This document shows, one piece after another, positions 5,395 through 6,430 of a DNA stretch of 6,430 nucleotides (positions are counted from its first letter, which is position 1; each line of letters starts with the position of its first letter). This DNA comes from an uncultured Treponema sp. GTDB lineage: Bacteria > Spirochaetota > Spirochaetia > Treponematales > Treponemataceae. The notes below the pieces were generated by a model. That model was not told the DNA's origin and searched no databases. It worked only from the letters and a program-made list of their open reading frames with translations. The translations under genes and the position numbers were made by a program. Where the stretch lies: assembly GCA_947165795.1 (NCBI GenBank), contig CAMVBP010000116.1, positions 1 to 6,430 of the forward strand, in the 5' to 3' direction.

Positions 5395-6129
5395 ATGATA
5401 AAAATTACGGGAACAAATACTTTTATTGATGTTGAAATTGACGGCCGAATTGTAAGGATTCAGGGCGAGATGGGCGTGGGCGGATTTTATTGTCTGAAAG
5501 GTTCCATGCAGGAATGGCTTGTACCTGCCGGAGAAAAAATCTCTGAAGAAGATAAAAAGATGATTATTCAGCGTGTTACGGAAAAAACTGCCGGCTCTCA
5601 TATGGTCATTACGTTTGATGAAGAAGAACCGGTAAAAACTGAAACGAAAAAAAAGGAACTTTCAATTGTTCCAAAAGATACTGCCGAAAAATACCTGGGT
5701 TATATGAATACGATTGTAAATGAGATTTTGGACCTGCTCAAAAAACTGAATCTGATGATTGAAGCACAATCTGATAAAGAAGCCGAAAATGAAAAAAACA
5801 ATATATTTTTTGATGAAAATTGTTTTGATGAATTTCTTGAGCAGTATAAAAAAGTAATTACACCTTTCTGCACAAAGGAATTCCTGAGCAAATGGTACAG
5901 AAACGGCATAGGAAAACCCGGCGATTATTATTATCTGAATGAAGCGGCAACTGTCTATTTTACAATGAAGAGTGAATCCAGGGCACTTGTTTTTATTGAG
6001 CCGCCTGAAGAAATTATCACTAAATGCTATAAATTTGAGTTGAAAAATGAAAATGGAAAATATCTGATTGATAAAATGTTCTACTATTTTAAGCGCGAGC
6101 AGATATACCACAAAATGCAATGGCTATAG
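5395..6129 (+). CDS. Imm74-like plus NTF2-fold fusion immunity protein, 244 aa
   Basis: Two parts are visible. Residues 1-75 (MIKITGTNTFIDVEIDGRIV, then IQGEMGVGGFYCLKGSMQEW and SEEDKKMIIQRVTEK) match what I recall of Imm74: paired strands, a G-E-x-x-x-G-G-F turn, a W closing the core and a helix before a last strand VITF. A charged linker (76-95) follows. Residues about 96-244 start with long helices (YLGYMNTIVNEILDLLKKLN), continue with FLEQYKKVITPFCTKEFLSKWY and end in paired strands (DYYYLNEAATVYFTMKSES; ALVFIEPPE; YKFELKNENGKYLIDKMFYY), the helix-then-curved-sheet order of NTF2-fold immunity proteins. Both are known immunity folds, and their fusion suggests protection against two toxins or a composite interface. 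No export signal. Domain names come from memory and need a profile search. Confidence 0.65.
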   Translation: MIKITGTNTFIDVEIDGRIVRIQGEMGVGGFYCLKGSMQEWLVPAGEKISEEDKKMIIQRVTEKTAGSHMVITFDEEEPVKTETKKKELSIVPKDTAEKYLGYMNTIVNEILDLLKKLNLMIEAQSDKEAENEKNNIFFDENCFDEFLEQYKKVITPFCTKEFLSKWYRNGIGKPGDYYYLNEAATVYFTMKSESRALVFIEPPEEIITKCYKFELKNENGKYLIDKMFYYFKREQIYHKMQWL

Positions 6130-6161
6130 AGTTTTTTCAATTAAATAATACATTGTACACT

Positions 6162-6166
6162 GGAGG
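6162..6166 (+). promoter_or_regulatory. Ribosome binding site of the ankyrin-repeat gene
   Basis: GGAGG at 6162-6166 sits 8 bases before ATG 6175 and supports that start for the gene cut by the right edge. Confidence 0.75.
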
Positions 6167-6174
6167 AAATTTCA

Positions 6175-6430
6175 ATGGATAAAGAATTATTGATAGCAAT
6201 GCGTAAGGCCGTAAAAAAGAATGATTTAGTAACTGTAAAACAATTACTTGAACATAATAAAGAATTATTGAATTATGAAACTCCATTTGGTACTTTTCTT
6301 CATGATGCTGCTCTATTTGGAATTTATGACATGGCCAAATATTTAATAAGTTGTGGTATTGATATTAACAAGAGAGCAGGTACATTAGATATACCTCCAG
6401 TTACATGCGCTGCTTCAAACGGGCATTTAG
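6175..6430 (+). CDS. Ankyrin-repeat protein, N-terminal part (cut by window end)
   Basis: Starts at ATG 6175 with a good ribosome binding site and stays open to the edge (85 codons). It begins MDKELLIAMRKAVKKNDL and continues with VKQLLEHNKELLNYETPFGT, then FLHDAALFGIYDMAKYLISC and GIDINKRAG, then PPVTCAASNGHL. The pattern T/F-x-L-H-x-A-A-x-x-G-x-x-x-x-A-K-Y-L-I-x-x-G-x-D-I-N is a classic ankyrin repeat, with a degenerate capping repeat before it and the next one (T-x-A-A-x-x-G-H-L) beginning at the edge. Ankyrin proteins mediate protein-protein binding and are recurrent immunity proteins in polymorphic toxin loci, which fits the neighbours. The repeat call is firm; the immunity role is inferred. 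Confidence 0.85.
   Translation, partial: MDKELLIAMRKAVKKNDLVTVKQLLEHNKELLNYETPFGTFLHDAALFGIYDMAKYLISCGIDINKRAGTLDIPPVTCAASNGHL

Noticed and set aside
5662..6120. A 152-codon open frame on the minus strand
   Set aside because: It is the complement of the Imm74-NTF2 gene, with Phe/Ile-rich composition and no start signals. The other minus-strand frames (for example 610-954, 2395-2775, 2772-3095) were rejected for the same reason.

Overview
The window looks like part of a polymorphic-toxin immunity locus from an AT-rich, host-associated spirochaete, most probably Treponema. The organism call is an inference. It rests on the low GC, the style of the small acidic and aromatic proteins, and a GC-rich intergenic element near 3715-3853 that resembles the Flavo-1 RNA family, which is known from Bacteroidetes and Spirochaetes. 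No rRNA, tRNA or housekeeping gene is present to settle the taxonomy.

All convincing genes are on the + strand, closely packed, with gaps from overlapping to about 170 bases. Layout: (1) 1-66, the last 21 codons of a gene that enters from the left, possibly the C-terminal end of a toxin; (2) 68-307, a small Imm59-like protein starting one base after that stop; (3) 410-1009, a multi-pass membrane protein; (4) 1058-1651, a protein made of two tandem Imm59-like units; (5) 1655-1911, a decayed, 5'-truncated copy of the gene at 2389; (6) 1943-2341, a 132-residue protein resembling DUF6985/DUF2004; (7) 2389-2847, the intact paralogue of the decayed copy; (8) 2844-3173, a small protein with an L7/L12-C-terminal-like helix-helix pattern; (9) 3189-3710, a DUF1629/Imm11-type protein; (10) 3715-3853, the structured GC-rich element; (11) 3882-5282, a 466-residue unrecognised protein with a beta-rich C-terminal part; (12) 5283-5384, a hairpin and a possible gene remnant; (13) 5395-6129, an apparent fusion of an Imm74-like domain with an NTF2-like immunity domain; (14) 6175 to the right edge, the start of an ankyrin-repeat protein.

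None of these genes has an obvious enzymatic motif. Several resemble separate immunity families, and pseudogenes lie between them. The simplest reading is an array of immunity genes, one cognate to the toxin on the left and the rest orphan, accumulated by recombination downstream of a toxin gene. The least expected observation is that the 3' tail of the 2389-2847 gene family recurs, in decayed form, just upstream of three other genes in the array (near 367-400, 1018-1057 and 1861-1911). This suggests that the tail marks the joints where cassettes were exchanged.

Two long open frames have misleading upstream starts. The frame open from 1871 begins inside the pseudogene (real start probably 1943). 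The frame open from 3780 begins inside the GC-rich element (real start 3882).
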